From the NCBI GenBank assembly GCA_019155205.2, contig JAHNZQ020003147.1, positions 744,332 through 808,331 of the forward strand: a stretch of DNA of 64,000 bases, read 5' to 3'. Made by a program: the position numbers and the translations under genes. Below are positions 41,741 to 52,715 of this stretch, in pieces (within the stretch, counting starts at the first letter, position 1; each line of letters opens with the position of its first letter). The notes beneath the pieces were generated by a model. That model was not told the origin of the DNA. It was given only the letters and a program-made list of their open reading frames with translations, and ran no database searches. This DNA comes from Gracilaria vermiculophylla (Eukaryota; Rhodophyta; Florideophyceae; Gracilariales; Gracilariaceae).

Positions 41741-42913
41741 GGTGAGCGCGCAGCAATTGACGGGGGAAGGGAAAGGCAGGGGAATTGTCGCTCACCCGCT
41801 GGGGCGGGACGAGAGGGGTTGGAGTGGAGGGGGTTCGGAGAGGAGCGGAATGAAGGAGTTTTGGGCAGCGGAAGGGCGGAAGAAACGGGAAAAGAGAGGG
41901 GGGGGGGGAGGGGGTGAGTGGGTAAGGGGGCGGGGGCCGGGGTTGGGCAGAGCGGTGAAAGGGGAAGGGGGTGGGGAAGGGGAAGAGAGACGGGGTGGAT
42001 ATATCTAGCTGGTGGGTTGAAATTGCGAGGACACGCAGTGCGGAATCGCGTGGCGCGCAGCGAAGAAGCACGGCCCATTGGCGCATTGCGCGGCAGCATG
42101 CGGAGCCGTGCCACGTGACACACGTGACAGCACGCGTTGCGGCGCGAGGCGTTGGCGGGGGGGGGGGGGGGGGCGGCGGCAGCGGCTGCGCGGGCGCGCG
42201 TGGGCGGAGGGTGGCGGAACTGCCGCGGACCCGCTCGACGCGGCGGCGGCCTGCAGCCGTGAGCGCCGCGGGCTGCGCCGCGCTGCGCGGCGGCGGCAGC
42301 TACGACGGCGGCCGCGGCGGCCGCGACGGCGGCCGCGGAGGTGGCGGCGGCGGCGCTGTCGGCGGCGGCGGCGGAGGTTCGGAGGTGGCGGTGACAGCGA
42401 TGCGAGCCGCGCGGCGGCGCGTGTGCAGCGCGGAGCGGCGCGCTCCCCGTCGGGTGCCCATGCGGCGCGCGCGTCGTACAGCACGGCCTCGTGTACGGTA
42501 TTTGTGCCACATCGCCGCCCATCTTTCATTTAGCGCTTCTGCGATTAATTCGCCAACCGGCGCCGTCCTGAGGTGCCCCGCGCCGCGCGCTCCGCCCTTG
42601 ACGCGCATGTGATTACACGCCACAGCCAGCACTTTTCGCGCGTCGTCCATTGGCCCGCCCGCCCGCATATGCGCCCCCCCACCGTCATCGCGCACCTGCG
42701 ATTTACTTGCACATCTGTCGTCTTCGCTCTCTCCTATACGCAGCTAACCAGCTACTGTACCAGCAACAGCTACTGCACTTCTTCCTCACCATCGCAACGT
42801 CCCGCAATAGCCTTCTCTGCCGCTGATCCCTCTCCCATTCAAAACCCCATCGCTGATTTGCTCCACCACATTCCCCTCTACCCACCTGCCTTTGAGTCGA
42901 GCCCCAACACGCC
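41741..42913. promoter_or_regulatory. Shared upstream region of RAMA-like (-) and DUF1015 (+) genes
   Basis: 1.17 kb with strong strand asymmetry: 41741-41990 is a purine-rich G/A tract on the plus strand, then a G-run (42158-42172), then GGC/GGCCGC repeats (42286-42380), falling to average composition after 42600. Long frames here are low-complexity and not genes. Confidence 0.5.
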
Positions 42914-44152
42914 ATGAAGATCAAGCCCTTCACACCGCTGCTTCCAGCGTCAAACCAAATCGCATGCCGTCTAACCTGCCCGCCTTACGATGTCGTATCC
43001 AGAGCAGAAGCCGCCCAGTATATTGCAGACGAACCCCTGTCGTTCATGAATGTCATTCGCCCCGATGCCGCATTGCCGCATCTGTCTCCCTATCATGATT
43101 CCGTTTACGACGCTTCTATAATTGCCTTTCAAAAGCTCATCGACCAATCTCTTCTCGTCAAGGACAACACCACCGCCCTCTACGTGTACCGCCAACAGAT
43201 GGGCTCCCACGTCCAGACGGGCCTCGTCACTCTTGCCCACGTCCAAGATTACGACTCAAATGTCATTCTTAAACATGAAAAAACACGCAAGGAAAAAGAA
43301 GACGACCGCACTAGACTCACAGACGCACTTGGAGCCAACACGGGGCCAGTATTTCTCACCTATCGCGACCATACTGCCATCGACCAAATCGTTGCAGACA
43401 ACGCCTCGGGAAACCCTTTGTTTGACGTCACCGGAAAAGACCAAGTGCGCCACACCGTTTGGCGAGTTGCGCAACCAGATGTTGACAAGCTAGTCACTCT
43501 TTTCGAAACAGACGTACAGAAGGCTTACATTGCAGACGGCCACCACCGGTCGGCGAGCGCGGCGCGGGTGGCGAGAGAAAGAGCTGCGCAAGCCGGTGAC
43601 ACTTGCAGTGGCACAGAGGACTTCAACTGGTTCTTGGTCGTGCTCTTCGCTCAGAGTCAGCTTCATGTTCTGCCGTACAACCGGGTTATAACCGATCGTA
43701 ATCAGCTCAGCCCAGATGAACTCTTGGAAAAGCTCAGGGCTGTCGGTGCAGTTAGCAAAATGGAGCGACCCACGGAAATGCCCGCCCACTCAAAGACCTT
43801 CTACGTGTACACTGAGGGCGAATGGTACCAGCTGACGCTTCCAGACTGTGACAGCGATGCCGCCATGACCGCAGACGACCTTGACTGCAGCCTTCTGCAG
43901 CGTCAAGTATTGTTCCCCATCCTGGACATCGAAGATCCGCGCCGCAGCGAACGAATAGAGTTTGTGGGTGGAATTCGAGGCCTGGGCCAACTCGAAAAAC
44001 GTGCTGATGCCACAGATGGTGTTGCATTTGCGCTTCATCCAGTGACGGTGGAGCAACTGATGCAGGTTTCGGACAACAATGAGATCATGCCTCCTAAATC
44101 AACGTGGTTTGAACCGAAGCTTCGCTCAGGGTTCTTCGTGCACACTTTTTAA
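42914..44152 (+). CDS. DUF1015 family protein
   Basis: Single exon, 412 aa, the usual length for this mainly bacterial and archaeal family. The start MKIKPFTPLLP with CPPYDVVSRAEAAQYI and PLSFMNVIRPD is characteristic. The core ALYVYRQQM, VFLTYRDH, then YIADGHHRSASAARVARE and FNWFLVVLFAQSQLHVLPYN are the strongest signatures. The biochemical role is not established; the ADGHHR motif resembles nucleotide-binding loops of ParB/Srx-fold enzymes, but this link is inference. No presequence, so cytosolic. The presence of a typical prokaryotic family in an intronless gene suggests bacterial ancestry. ATG context GCCATGA is good. Confidence 0.9.
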   Translation: MKIKPFTPLLPASNQIACRLTCPPYDVVSRAEAAQYIADEPLSFMNVIRPDAALPHLSPYHDSVYDASIIAFQKLIDQSLLVKDNTTALYVYRQQMGSHVQTGLVTLAHVQDYDSNVILKHEKTRKEKEDDRTRLTDALGANTGPVFLTYRDHTAIDQIVADNASGNPLFDVTGKDQVRHTVWRVAQPDVDKLVTLFETDVQKAYIADGHHRSASAARVARERAAQAGDTCSGTEDFNWFLVVLFAQSQLHVLPYNRVITDRNQLSPDELLEKLRAVGAVSKMERPTEMPAHSKTFYVYTEGEWYQLTLPDCDSDAAMTADDLDCSLLQRQVLFPILDIEDPRRSERIEFVGGIRGLGQLEKRADATDGVAFALHPVTVEQLMQVSDNNEIMPPKSTWFEPKLRSGFFVHTF

Positions 44153-44209
44153 AGGGATGAAGTTTAGATGCGAGCGATGTAGTGCACGCGAGCGTTTGAG
44201 GTTAGCGAG

Positions 44210-44980
44210 TCATAGCTGGCGTATAGATAAGCCGCGGTAAAAGCCGTTTGGTGAGCGCTTTGCTTTAGGGTATTTACTGCGCACGAACTTGCGTAGCGTT
44301 TCGTCAGAGATGTTGGACAGGACACGGGCCTTGGGGTCGTTGCGAATAGCAGCTCGGATGTCAATCAAGTGGCATCTGCCATTCGGGTTCGGGGCGAGGG
44401 TACGATCTGCAAAGGCCGTGAACAGTTGATAGAGCTTCTTGTCGTCGCCTGTGATCTTCTTGGTTCGAGCACTGAGACGAGCAAGCTCGTACACGCCTCC
44501 GTACATGGCGACGGACAACCCCGATGCAACCGCCCACGTGGCGCTTCCGGCGCTGGCGTAGCGCAGGAGGGCATCGGTGGTAAAGGCAGCGACGAGGAAT
44601 GGGAGGGTGTGAAAGATGGAGGCCAGCACGTCAGCGACTTGCAGCGGCACAAAGTTGAGCAGGGTGGCGTTGAGCGCGTTCTGCACGGCGGTGCCCCAGC
44701 GAACGCGCTGCGAGAAGCCGAGGTAGAGCCCGATGCCCCACAGACAGGCGCCGATGAGCTCGGGGCGGAGGTCGGAGGATACGGTCGGCTGCGTGAAGGC
44801 GATGGATGGCAAGGCGAACGGGTCTGGCAAGGGGAAACGCTCGGAGAGCGACGCGGTAGGGGTGGCAATGGCGACACGGCGGCGCGGCTCGCATGCGCGC
44901 GGGGCGCAAGAAGCGACGGGCGACGGGCGCGCCGGCAACGGTAACGCAACGCGGAAGGCGAGCGCGCGGAGCGATGACAT
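44210..44980 (-). CDS. Putative plastid-targeted membrane protein, unknown
   Basis: 256 aa from the ATG at 44978-44980; the open frame goes 90 codons further upstream as low-complexity sequence. Residues 1-48 are rich in Ala, Arg, Ser and Pro with few acidic residues, a transit-peptide composition. Several hydrophobic segments follow (LIGACLWGIGLYLGF, LQVADVLASIFHTLPFLVAA, ATWAVASGLSVAMYGGVYEL), then a soluble C-terminal domain with CHLIDIRAAIRNDP and ISDETLRKFVRSKYP. No family recognised. It is separated by 630 bp from the divergent PP6 gene. Targeting is inferred from composition only. Confidence 0.65.
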   Translation of the reverse strand: MSSLRALAFRVALPLPARPSPVASCAPRACEPRRRVAIATPTASLSERFPLPDPFALPSIAFTQPTVSSDLRPELIGACLWGIGLYLGFSQRVRWGTAVQNALNATLLNFVPLQVADVLASIFHTLPFLVAAFTTDALLRYASAGSATWAVASGLSVAMYGGVYELARLSARTKKITGDDKKLYQLFTAFADRTLAPNPNGRCHLIDIRAAIRNDPKARVLSNISDETLRKFVRSKYPKAKRSPNGFYRGLSIRQL

Positions 44981-45611
44981 GGGGAGCGGGCGGCGGCGGG
45001 ATGACGGGGGATGTGCGCGAGGAGGAGCACGCGGGCCTACGTAGACGTCAGTGCACCGGGGGGCCCTCCCAACCGAGCAGGGGGACGCGCGAGCGAACGG
45101 CGCGCACGGCCGCTGGAGATGCGGTGCGCACTGCTTACAGTGGGCTGTTGGCAGCACGCTTCGCGGTGTAAGGCGCCCACCGCGGGCGGCTGTGGCGCGC
45201 CGTGTGGCGGCGGCGCTTGCGGCTGCGGCGAGCGCGTGCGTGGCCGACACGTCCGCTGCCGCTGCCGCGTTGCACGCGTTGGCGCTTCTTTTTGCGCGAC
45301 GCCTTCCGCACGCCCCTCGCTTCCGAGTCCCGGCCTTGTCGTTTACGCACTTTGCTGCGTGCCGTCCCAGTTCTCCCCGTTCCCAACTCGCCGCTCCCTC
45401 CCCGTCCCTCCCTCCCCGCCTCTCCGCTCACTCTCGCGCCTCACTTTTCCTGACCATTTGGCTCTGTACCGACCGTCTTCCGTGCCATCGTTTCCTTACC
45501 ATCTGCCGCTTGCGTCGCTCTTCTTCCGTCCGTCCCTGACCTTCTCGTCGCCTGCTTACCTCTCTTTCGCCCCTCTTTTTTTCTCTAGCGCTTTTAAATC
45601 CTCGCCTCAAA
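44981..45611. promoter_or_regulatory. Shared upstream region of the membrane protein (-) and PP6 (+) genes
   Basis: 631 bp. The half towards PP6 (45340-45600) is strongly pyrimidine-rich on the plus strand (CCCTCCCCGTCCCTCCCTCC and similar), probably its 5' UTR or core promoter. Confidence 0.5.
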
Positions 45612-46526
45612 ATGGGAATGGACCTCGACGGCTGGATAGCCAAGGTCAAAAATGGCGGCCACCTCGCCGAGTGGGATCTCAAACAGCTTTGTGACTATGT
45701 CAAGGAACTTCTTATCGAAGAGAGCAACGTGCAGCCGATTAACAGCCCTTGCACCGTTTGCGGCGACATTCACGGCCAGTTCCACGATTTGCTCAACCTC
45801 TTTAAGACTGGTGGCGACGTCCCGGATACAAATTATGTCTTCATGGGCGACTTTGTTGACCGCGGGTACAATTCGCTCGAAACCTTCACTCTGTTGCTTT
45901 GTCTCAAGGCTCGCTATCCGGCTAATATCACCCTTTTACGAGGAAACCATGAATCTAGGCAAATTACTCAAGTCTACGGCTTTTACGACGAGTGTCAGCG
46001 CAAGTATGGCACTGCGAACGCATGGAAGTACTGCTGCGAGGTTTTTGACTACCTCACTATCGCTGCACTCATAGACGGCGCCGTGCTCTGTGTCCATGGC
46101 GGTTTATCACCGGATATTCGTACCTTGGACCAAATCAGAACCATCGATCGAAGACAGGAAATACCTCCAGAGGGTGCTTTCTGTGACCTCATGTGGTCAG
46201 ATCCGGAAGATGTTGCTACCTGGGCAGTTTCGCCGCGCGGCGCAGGTTGGCTATTCGGCAATCGCGTCACAACCGAGTTTAATCGCATCAACAAACTTGA
46301 CCTTATTTGCCGCGCCCATCAACTTGTGCAAGAGGGCTACAAGTATCAGTTTGATGAGAAGATCGTTACCGTGTGGTCCGCTCCCAATTACTGCTACAGA
46401 TGCGGAAACGTCGCCGCAATTATGAGCTTTGATGAGAACCTCAACAAGCAATTTAAGATCTTCAAAGAAGATGCCAAAGAGCATAGTGCCATACCTCCTC
46501 GAAATTCGGTTCCGTACTTTCTATAG
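45612..46526 (+). CDS. PPP6C: Serine/threonine protein phosphatase 6 catalytic subunit
   Basis: Single exon, 304 aa, the exact size range of the PP2A/PP4/PP6 group. The metallophosphatase motifs are intact: [40 protein letters not shown] and [14 protein letters not shown]6 rather than PP2A or PP4 is indicated by [29 protein letters not shown], the PRGAGWLFG loop and the tail [11 protein letters not shown]. The terminal YFL is the methylation tail bound by regulatory subunits. PP6 acts with SAPS-domain subunits in cell-cycle and DNA-damage control. Start ATG 45612 follows a pyrimidine-rich leader. Confidence 0.95.
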   Translation: MGMDLDGWIAKVKNGGHLAEWDLKQLCDYVKELLIEESNVQPINSPCTVCGDIHGQFHDLLNLFKTGGDVPDTNYVFMGDFVDRGYNSLETFTLLLCLKARYPANITLLRGNHESRQITQVYGFYDECQRKYGTANAWKYCCEVFDYLTIAALIDGAVLCVHGGLSPDIRTLDQIRTIDRRQEIPPEGAFCDLMWSDPEDVATWAVSPRGAGWLFGNRVTTEFNRINKLDLICRAHQLVQEGYKYQFDEKIVTVWSAPNYCYRCGNVAAIMSFDENLNKQFKIFKEDAKEHSAIPPRNSVPYFL

Positions 46527-49500
46527 GTACCGCATGATAGTGTTCTCGTTGTTTCACACCTGGGCAGTTCTTTATGGTACGCTCCCAGGCCGTTTCGCTT
46601 GCTCATCGTATCTTTCTAGGTTCTCCGGTCCCCGTTTCGGTCAATGTGTAAAAAACCAGTTTTCCACTGGATCGACGTGGACTCGAGGCGACCTTGTTCA
46701 GGTTTGCGTGGTTACCGTTAATAGACGGCTGTCTGTTTGATGCCTGGTGAAGAATGTTCTTCAACGTGTTACTGATTCGCGCCATGCTTGTTGATCAGGT
46801 GCTTGATTTTTCCCTTACCATCTCATCCGGGGTTGCATGTTAGCTTGAGGCAATATCTGCTCGTTGTGCTTGCTGAACCGTTGCCATCTGAATCCTTTTC
46901 GTTTTTGGTTGATAGATGGAGCCGGTGGTACTGTTATGCAAAGCATCACAGCTACATCTATTTAACTCTTCTTGATTGTGGTAGGCTGTAGAGGATTTTT
47001 TCGTAATCGCCTCATCGAGCCTTTTTGGTATGAACTTTTGGTTCACCCTCATGAGAAGGATTGAAATTTTTCTATCTATCTCTGAAAGAACAGTACATTA
47101 TTGTTCTCAACGGAAAGAGGGGTTTCCAAACTTTTGGGACAAACTTTCGCTGTGTTCGAGGCAGATGATCTAAACGAGAAAAAAAGTATTGACTGCGAAG
47201 ATACTCCTTGTCTACGAAAATGAAAGAAGCCTAAACAACTGAGATTGCAGCTGATTTCCAGTATTCTATTTTTGACGCCTTGAAGATGTTGCAAAGAATC
47301 TTTTATCTTGGGTTAGTGTGATGTGGAGGTGTGTGCTGTGCAAGATAGCTTGCGTGATCCGTCGTCTCACGACTTATAAAACGTGTCTCGCAAGATGCCA
47401 TACAGATGCAAACTACGTCAAACAGTCCGTCCCTCCACTAATTTTGGCTCTCTGGTGACTAACTCTCTCTAGCAGTCCTCAAGCCTTGTTACAGATCCTC
47501 AGGTGCACATACAAAACATGCTTTTCTGTGTTTCTCACTTTGCCAACACCTCGTTCTTCGCAATTCTCATTTTTTCTAAATGCTTAATTACTGAGACAAA
47601 CATCCGTACACAGTGATGCTCTGCTTCTTTCTTTGACCTGAGTTTCAACTTGTATAGATAGTTGGACAAACTTGATCTTTTGACGCATCGATTTATTTCT
47701 TCAGGTTCTTCTGCATGTTCGAATCTAAAGATGGCCTCATTCTGATGCACGAATGGAAATTTTCCCCTCATGCAAGCCAACTTCCGTCAACCGAGCCTTT
47801 TCAGTGACTTTAAATATGTGAGCGAACCCGTCGTAGACGAAGAATTACTCGTTGGAGCCGCGCAACGGAATGAATGGGCTACAGTGCTAAAGCAAGCTGT
47901 TCATATGGCTTTTCCAACATCACTCTGCAGATAATTGGATATTGCGGGCAAGATGTTTGTAAAAAATATATATGTTGTTGGTGTTCAGTGTCAAAGTTAG
48001 AAGGCCGTTGAAAAAGCTATAAGGTAGGCTGAAGACATTTCATTACTGCGTGATCAGTCGCGAGAGAACTCTCAAATTGCAAGTATGGTCTCAAATTCAT
48101 ACAGTATATACGACATACACGATATTCCACTTAAACATATACGATGGTCTTCAGACACGATTCGCTACAAAAATTTGTCACTGTACGCATCAGAGCCATC
48201 AACAATGTGATTACTAGGGGTGGAACTTAGTAAAATGTGAACACTCTAGAATGCTCAAGGTGTGTTCCGCATCGAGAACTTAGCCTCTGTACATTGTATC
48301 TTTCAAAAGAGGCCATGATGTAAATCATTGGCATGGATTTCAACCTAACCATGTGTGTCCTGATCTGGCGAAAGGCAGCAGTTCTTTTTGGCTGTGAGCG
48401 TCAATTTCGATGGTGTAACTTTTTTGCTTGACATTCCTCCAAGAAGTCGTGAATTAATGTGATCAATGCTCGTTACAAATGCGAAAAAAAGCCTGGAGTA
48501 TTCATGGTAATTCTGCCCATCTTCATAGCAGTCCTTGGCAAGAGGTACTTCCCCCGATTACAAAGCCCTGAGATAGCCGACACTTAATCGATATAGACAA
48601 AGGTCCCTGAAGTTTTTTTGTGTTCTATAGGAGAGAAACAAGTCTTCGGCTATATTCGTGATCCGTTAGAACTCAGTCGTGTCTGAATTTGATGACTAAA
48701 AGTATATAATTTTTGAATGATTGTCAGAGGTTTCCGTTATATTGCATTGATAAAGGCATCTCTTACAAGCTGCGATTCTTATCTTCTTGGTATCAGGGAT
48801 ACCGAAACGTGAAAATGATGAACTGTTCAAATCTTGAAGCGAACGGGATTACAAAAAGAACGTTCAAAGAGTAGAATGCAAACGTTGTGCCCGTCGTGTT
48901 GACAAAGCTGCTATAGGAAATGGAATTCCTTGGATTTCATGTACAATGTGTATACAATTCTTGTTGTCACGTGCTAGTACAAGTAACCACATTGAATTTG
49001 ACCGAAAAAAGAAAGCCTATTTGCAAGGCCTAATAGAGAGGAAGTGCCTCCCATCCTTGGTGCACCGATGAAAACTTCCCTTCAGTTTGACACCTTTAAA
49101 CGTGCAGTCACACCCGTGGCTTTGCTGAAGACAATGCACTGCTAGGTGATTCTGTTTCTTGTGAAGCGGCGTGGCAGGACGTTCGATGGTGGCAAACGGT
49201 GAGATACTGCTAAAAATGCTTCAATTTGAAAGGCATCCTAAAGCATTTCAAGCAGCGTCTGGATGGGGGGATTGCCGGGCCATACTCATCATCTGTTCGA
49301 AGCTGTAAGTAGAACAGACGCAGACCATGAAGTTATCTGCAGTCTCCTATTGCCTTATCATCAAGAAAGCTATCGCCCCTGGCATAGGCGATGGAGAATT
49401 TGTACGCCCAAAGGTGGGGAGTTGCATGGAGTTATTGACACACGCTGTCGCAAGCGCTACGGATGGCAGAACGTGTTGATGATGATGTACTGTCCTACCC

Positions 49501-49667
49501 ATAGGGTAGCTCTACACACGTGGCGCGTTTCCTTTCGCAGTGCGCTTTGCCCCGGTCTTCTCATGCGGCACTGCTGGGCCAACATTAGATGCTCAGCGAC
49601 AGCCCCTCACCCTAAGGGCGCCTTCAGTTGATCCGCCGTCGAGGACGTGCTGCTCACCTGAGCCTAC
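46527..49667. other. 3.1-kb region without supported genes
   Basis: Low-GC sequence after the PP6 gene, the longest empty stretch in the window. Open frames are short; the largest (49263-49631, 122 codons) shows no domain. No RNA gene, inverted repeat or transposon protein recognised. Confidence 0.5.
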
Positions 49668-51686
49668 ATGAGCCGGCAGAACCTGTTATTTGTGGCCTCG
49701 TTGCACCATTCTTTTAACTGCCTCCCTGTCCTCTCTTCTGCCGCTGCCTCCTTTCGAGGGCAGCCCGTGTTTAACTTGCCCCGATCTCGAGCAGCAAGGT
49801 TTCGACATCATCATCGTCCACTAGCATCGCTGTCTACACCCCCAAGTAAGCCCGGCATCATGCAGAAGGATACGCGCTCTATGTTGGCCTCGAGGGTTGT
49901 CGACGCCATGGTCGCGGCTTATGGCGAGCAAGCTGGCGACGACCCCAAGCTTACGCCCGCCACTCGTCCGGATTTTGGCGATTATCAGTGCAACGCCGCA
50001 ATGTCCCTTAGCAAGAAAGTCGGCGCAAGGCCGCGGGATGTAGCCACAAAGATCTTACAATACCTCGATCTATCTGACGTCTGTGAGCCGCCTGCCATCG
50101 CCGGCCCTGGTTTTATCAACCTCAAACTCAACGACAATTATGTCAATGATAAATTGAACGAGATGCTCACCGATCGTTCTCGGTTGGGGGTGAAAGAACG
50201 CAACCCACCCAAGCGCATTGTCGTAGATTTCAGCAGTCCGAACATTGCGAAGGACATGCACGTCGGACACTTGAGAAGCACTATCATCGGCGATACATTG
50301 TCCCGAATTTTGGAGTTTCTGGGACATACCACTGTTCGTCTCAATCACACTGGCGACTGGGGGACGCAGTTTGGCCAGTTGATTACGTACATGAAAGCTG
50401 AATGTCCGCAATTACTGGAAGAAGGGCATGACTCAGAAGCGGCGGCCACTATAGGAGACTTGGTAGAATTCTATCGCCAGGCGAAGAAGCGCTACGACGA
50501 TGATCCTGAATTTAAGAGTGCAGCTCTTGCCGAGGTCGTACAGTTGCAGAGCGGGAATCCGGAAACTTTGCGAGCGTGGAAACTCATATGCAATTTGAGC
50601 AGAATCGAGTTTCAGAAGGTCTATGACCGACTAGATATCCAACTTGAGGAGCGTGGAGAGTCGTTTTACAACCCCTTTCTCCCGGACGTAGTAAAAAGTC
50701 TCATAGACAAAGGCTTGGCTGAAGAGAGCGATGGTGCTATGGTTGTGTTTTTGGAAGGGAATGAATTCAAGGGTGGAGATGGTAAGCCATTGCCTGTTAT
50801 TGTTCAAAAGTCCGATGGAGGTTTCCTTTATGCTACGACCGATCTTGCAGCCGTGCGATATCGATCCTCTGAGGACCGCGCGGACCGCATTTTGTACGTG
50901 ACCGATGTTGGTCAGAGTCTTCACTTCAAGCAGATCTTTGCGCTGTGTCGAAAAGCTCAGTTTTTGCCCGAAAATGTATCCTTGGAACATGTTCCTTTTG
51001 GATTAGTTCAGGGTGCAGACGGGAAGAAGTTCAAAACTAGAGCAGGGGCTGCCCCAAAGCTTTCCGAGTTGCTCGATGAGGCTCGCGATCGGGTGCGAGA
51101 AGAGCTCACTAAGCGAGATGAAGAGGATGCCGAACGGGCCCGAGCTGCCGGTGAGGAACTACCACCACGGAAGAGCGAGGAAGATATGCAAAAGATGTCA
51201 GAAACAATTGGCGTGGCGGCTGTGAAGTACGCAGACTTGCAGAACAATCGGACAAGCAACTACAAGTTTAGTTTCGACAAAATGGTTAAGTTACAAGGTA
51301 ATACAGCACCGTACATCATGTACGCATTCGCTAGGGTCCAAGGAATTTATCGAACGGCGGCCGCTGCATCCGGTGAGATGATCACAGGTGTTGGTGCGGG
51401 TGTAACTTTTGCGTTTGAGAAGAAGGAAGAACGAGCACTGGCTAAAATATTATTGCGACTGCCTGAGGTTTTAAGCGAATTGGAAAAAGATTTGCTGCCT
51501 CATGTGCTGTGCGAGTATGTGAAAAACGTCACCTCATGCTTTAACCAATTCTACGAAGAATGCCCGGTATTGAACGCTGGCTCAGATGAAATGAAATTAA
51601 GTCGATTGGCTTTGTGCCAGATTTCGGCTGATACGCTGAAGCTGTGCCTCGGACTTCTCGGAATCCCTACTCTGGACAGAATCTAG
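49668..51686 (+). CDS. RARS: Arginyl-tRNA synthetase, probably dual-targeted
   Basis: Single exon, 672 aa. This class I synthetase charges tRNA-Arg. The N-terminal ArgRS domain (about 85-165) precedes the catalytic core with the HIGH box as HVGH in SSPNIAKDMHVGHLRSTIIG, then LNHTGDWGTQFGQLI, YATTDLAAVRYR, ILYVTDVGQSLHFKQIF and FGLVQGADGKKFKTRAG in place of the KMSK loop, as is common in ArgRS. The anticodon-binding domain includes YMYAFARVQGIYR. Residues 1-64 are Arg/Ser/His-rich and look like an organelle presequence. A second in-frame ATG at 49860 (residue 65) begins just before the conserved domain and could yield the cytosolic form; dual supply from one gene is inference. Confidence 0.95.
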   Translation: MSRQNLLFVASLHHSFNCLPVLSSAAASFRGQPVFNLPRSRAARFRHHHRPLASLSTPPSKPGIMQKDTRSMLASRVVDAMVAAYGEQAGDDPKLTPATRPDFGDYQCNAAMSLSKKVGARPRDVATKILQYLDLSDVCEPPAIAGPGFINLKLNDNYVNDKLNEMLTDRSRLGVKERNPPKRIVVDFSSPNIAKDMHVGHLRSTIIGDTLSRILEFLGHTTVRLNHTGDWGTQFGQLITYMKAECPQLLEEGHDSEAAATIGDLVEFYRQAKKRYDDDPEFKSAALAEVVQLQSGNPETLRAWKLICNLSRIEFQKVYDRLDIQLEERGESFYNPFLPDVVKSLIDKGLAEESDGAMVVFLEGNEFKGGDGKPLPVIVQKSDGGFLYATTDLAAVRYRSSEDRADRILYVTDVGQSLHFKQIFALCRKAQFLPENVSLEHVPFGLVQGADGKKFKTRAGAAPKLSELLDEARDRVREELTKRDEEDAERARAAGEELPPRKSEEDMQKMSETIGVAAVKYADLQNNRTSNYKFSFDKMVKLQGNTAPYIMYAFARVQGIYRTAAAASGEMITGVGAGVTFAFEKKEERALAKILLRLPEVLSELEKDLLPHVLCEYVKNVTSCFNQFYEECPVLNAGSDEMKLSRLALCQISADTLKLCLGLLGIPTLDRI

Positions 51687-52715
51687 GCTTTACTGATTGA
51701 AAGTAAAGGTCATTTAAGCGTTTGCTGTACATATATATACATACTGTACGTTTATTCATATGTACAGCATTTCTTCGCATTGTCAAGCCGCTGCCAGAAA
51801 AGTAGCACAAACAGCACTTGTGATGCATGCGTTTCGGAGAAGGCATTATGTCAACAGCATCAGACAGCTGTGAAACTACTTGCCATTGGTTTTGATAAGT
51901 TCATGCAGAGGAATGTGTAGCTTCAAGTGCAGGTTGATCGTCCATGCCAACGATCAAGTCGACGGTTGACATCGGTGGCTTCGAGGGAGTCGAATACGGT
52001 TGGATTGTAATCCCAACCAATCGTTCCAGCAACACGTTTATTGGACGTGCTCTACATACCGTGTATGCGCCTTTTGAGTACCCTTGTATCACGCGTGCTA
52101 AGATTGGGAGAGAAACTGAGGGTGATTCGGAGAAGTGTGGCCTGTTGCGTACCACATCGGCGAGAAGACAGAGCAATGTGAGATGTTCATCCATCCACAT
52201 TCGGGCTGGCCCAGCAATGACGAGGTGAGGAGTTCAGATTACACCACGTTCATTGGTGGCAGCCGTTACGAGGCGATTTGAAACATTTTTTGTGCTGGAA
52301 TGATGCCATGCAAGAAATCATTGACCAGTGTCGCGCCTTTTGTGCGCTTGCTTCAGTACTTTGGGCCACCAACGAATCCAGATGTGAAGGGCTCAGACGC
52401 CTCGCAGTGGCTGATCATTAGAGGCTAGTGAGGTCGACACTTCGATTGCACCGCTGGTCCCAGTTTAACGACCCAGTTCTTCATTAATTTTCTTCAGCAT
52501 GCCACGGGGCTTTAACATCCAACAATCCAGAGTTTCAGTTCAAATAATTGGTGCATCGTAATCGGACAGTCACCTTCTGAAAACCGCTCTTCGTAAAAGG
52601 GTACCTCGTCAGCTATTAGATCTTCATCTTGAACTCAAGTTGTGGAAGCCATCCTATACTTGCATTCCACTTGCTGCAGTTCTCTACGCATCTTGGTTCC
52701 TAACACTCTTAAGTG
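51687..52715. other. Spacer, no supported gene
   Basis: 1.03 kb. A 94-codon frame at 51944-52228 and a second frame continuing it (YHIGEKTEQCEMFIHPHSG) look slightly protein-like but share no known domain and are interrupted; a decayed gene is possible. Confidence 0.35.

Noticed and set aside
51944..52430. Possible decayed gene between ArgRS and the dynamin-like gene
   Set aside because: Two short frames with protein-like stretches, but no family match, no consistent splice pattern and stops in between.
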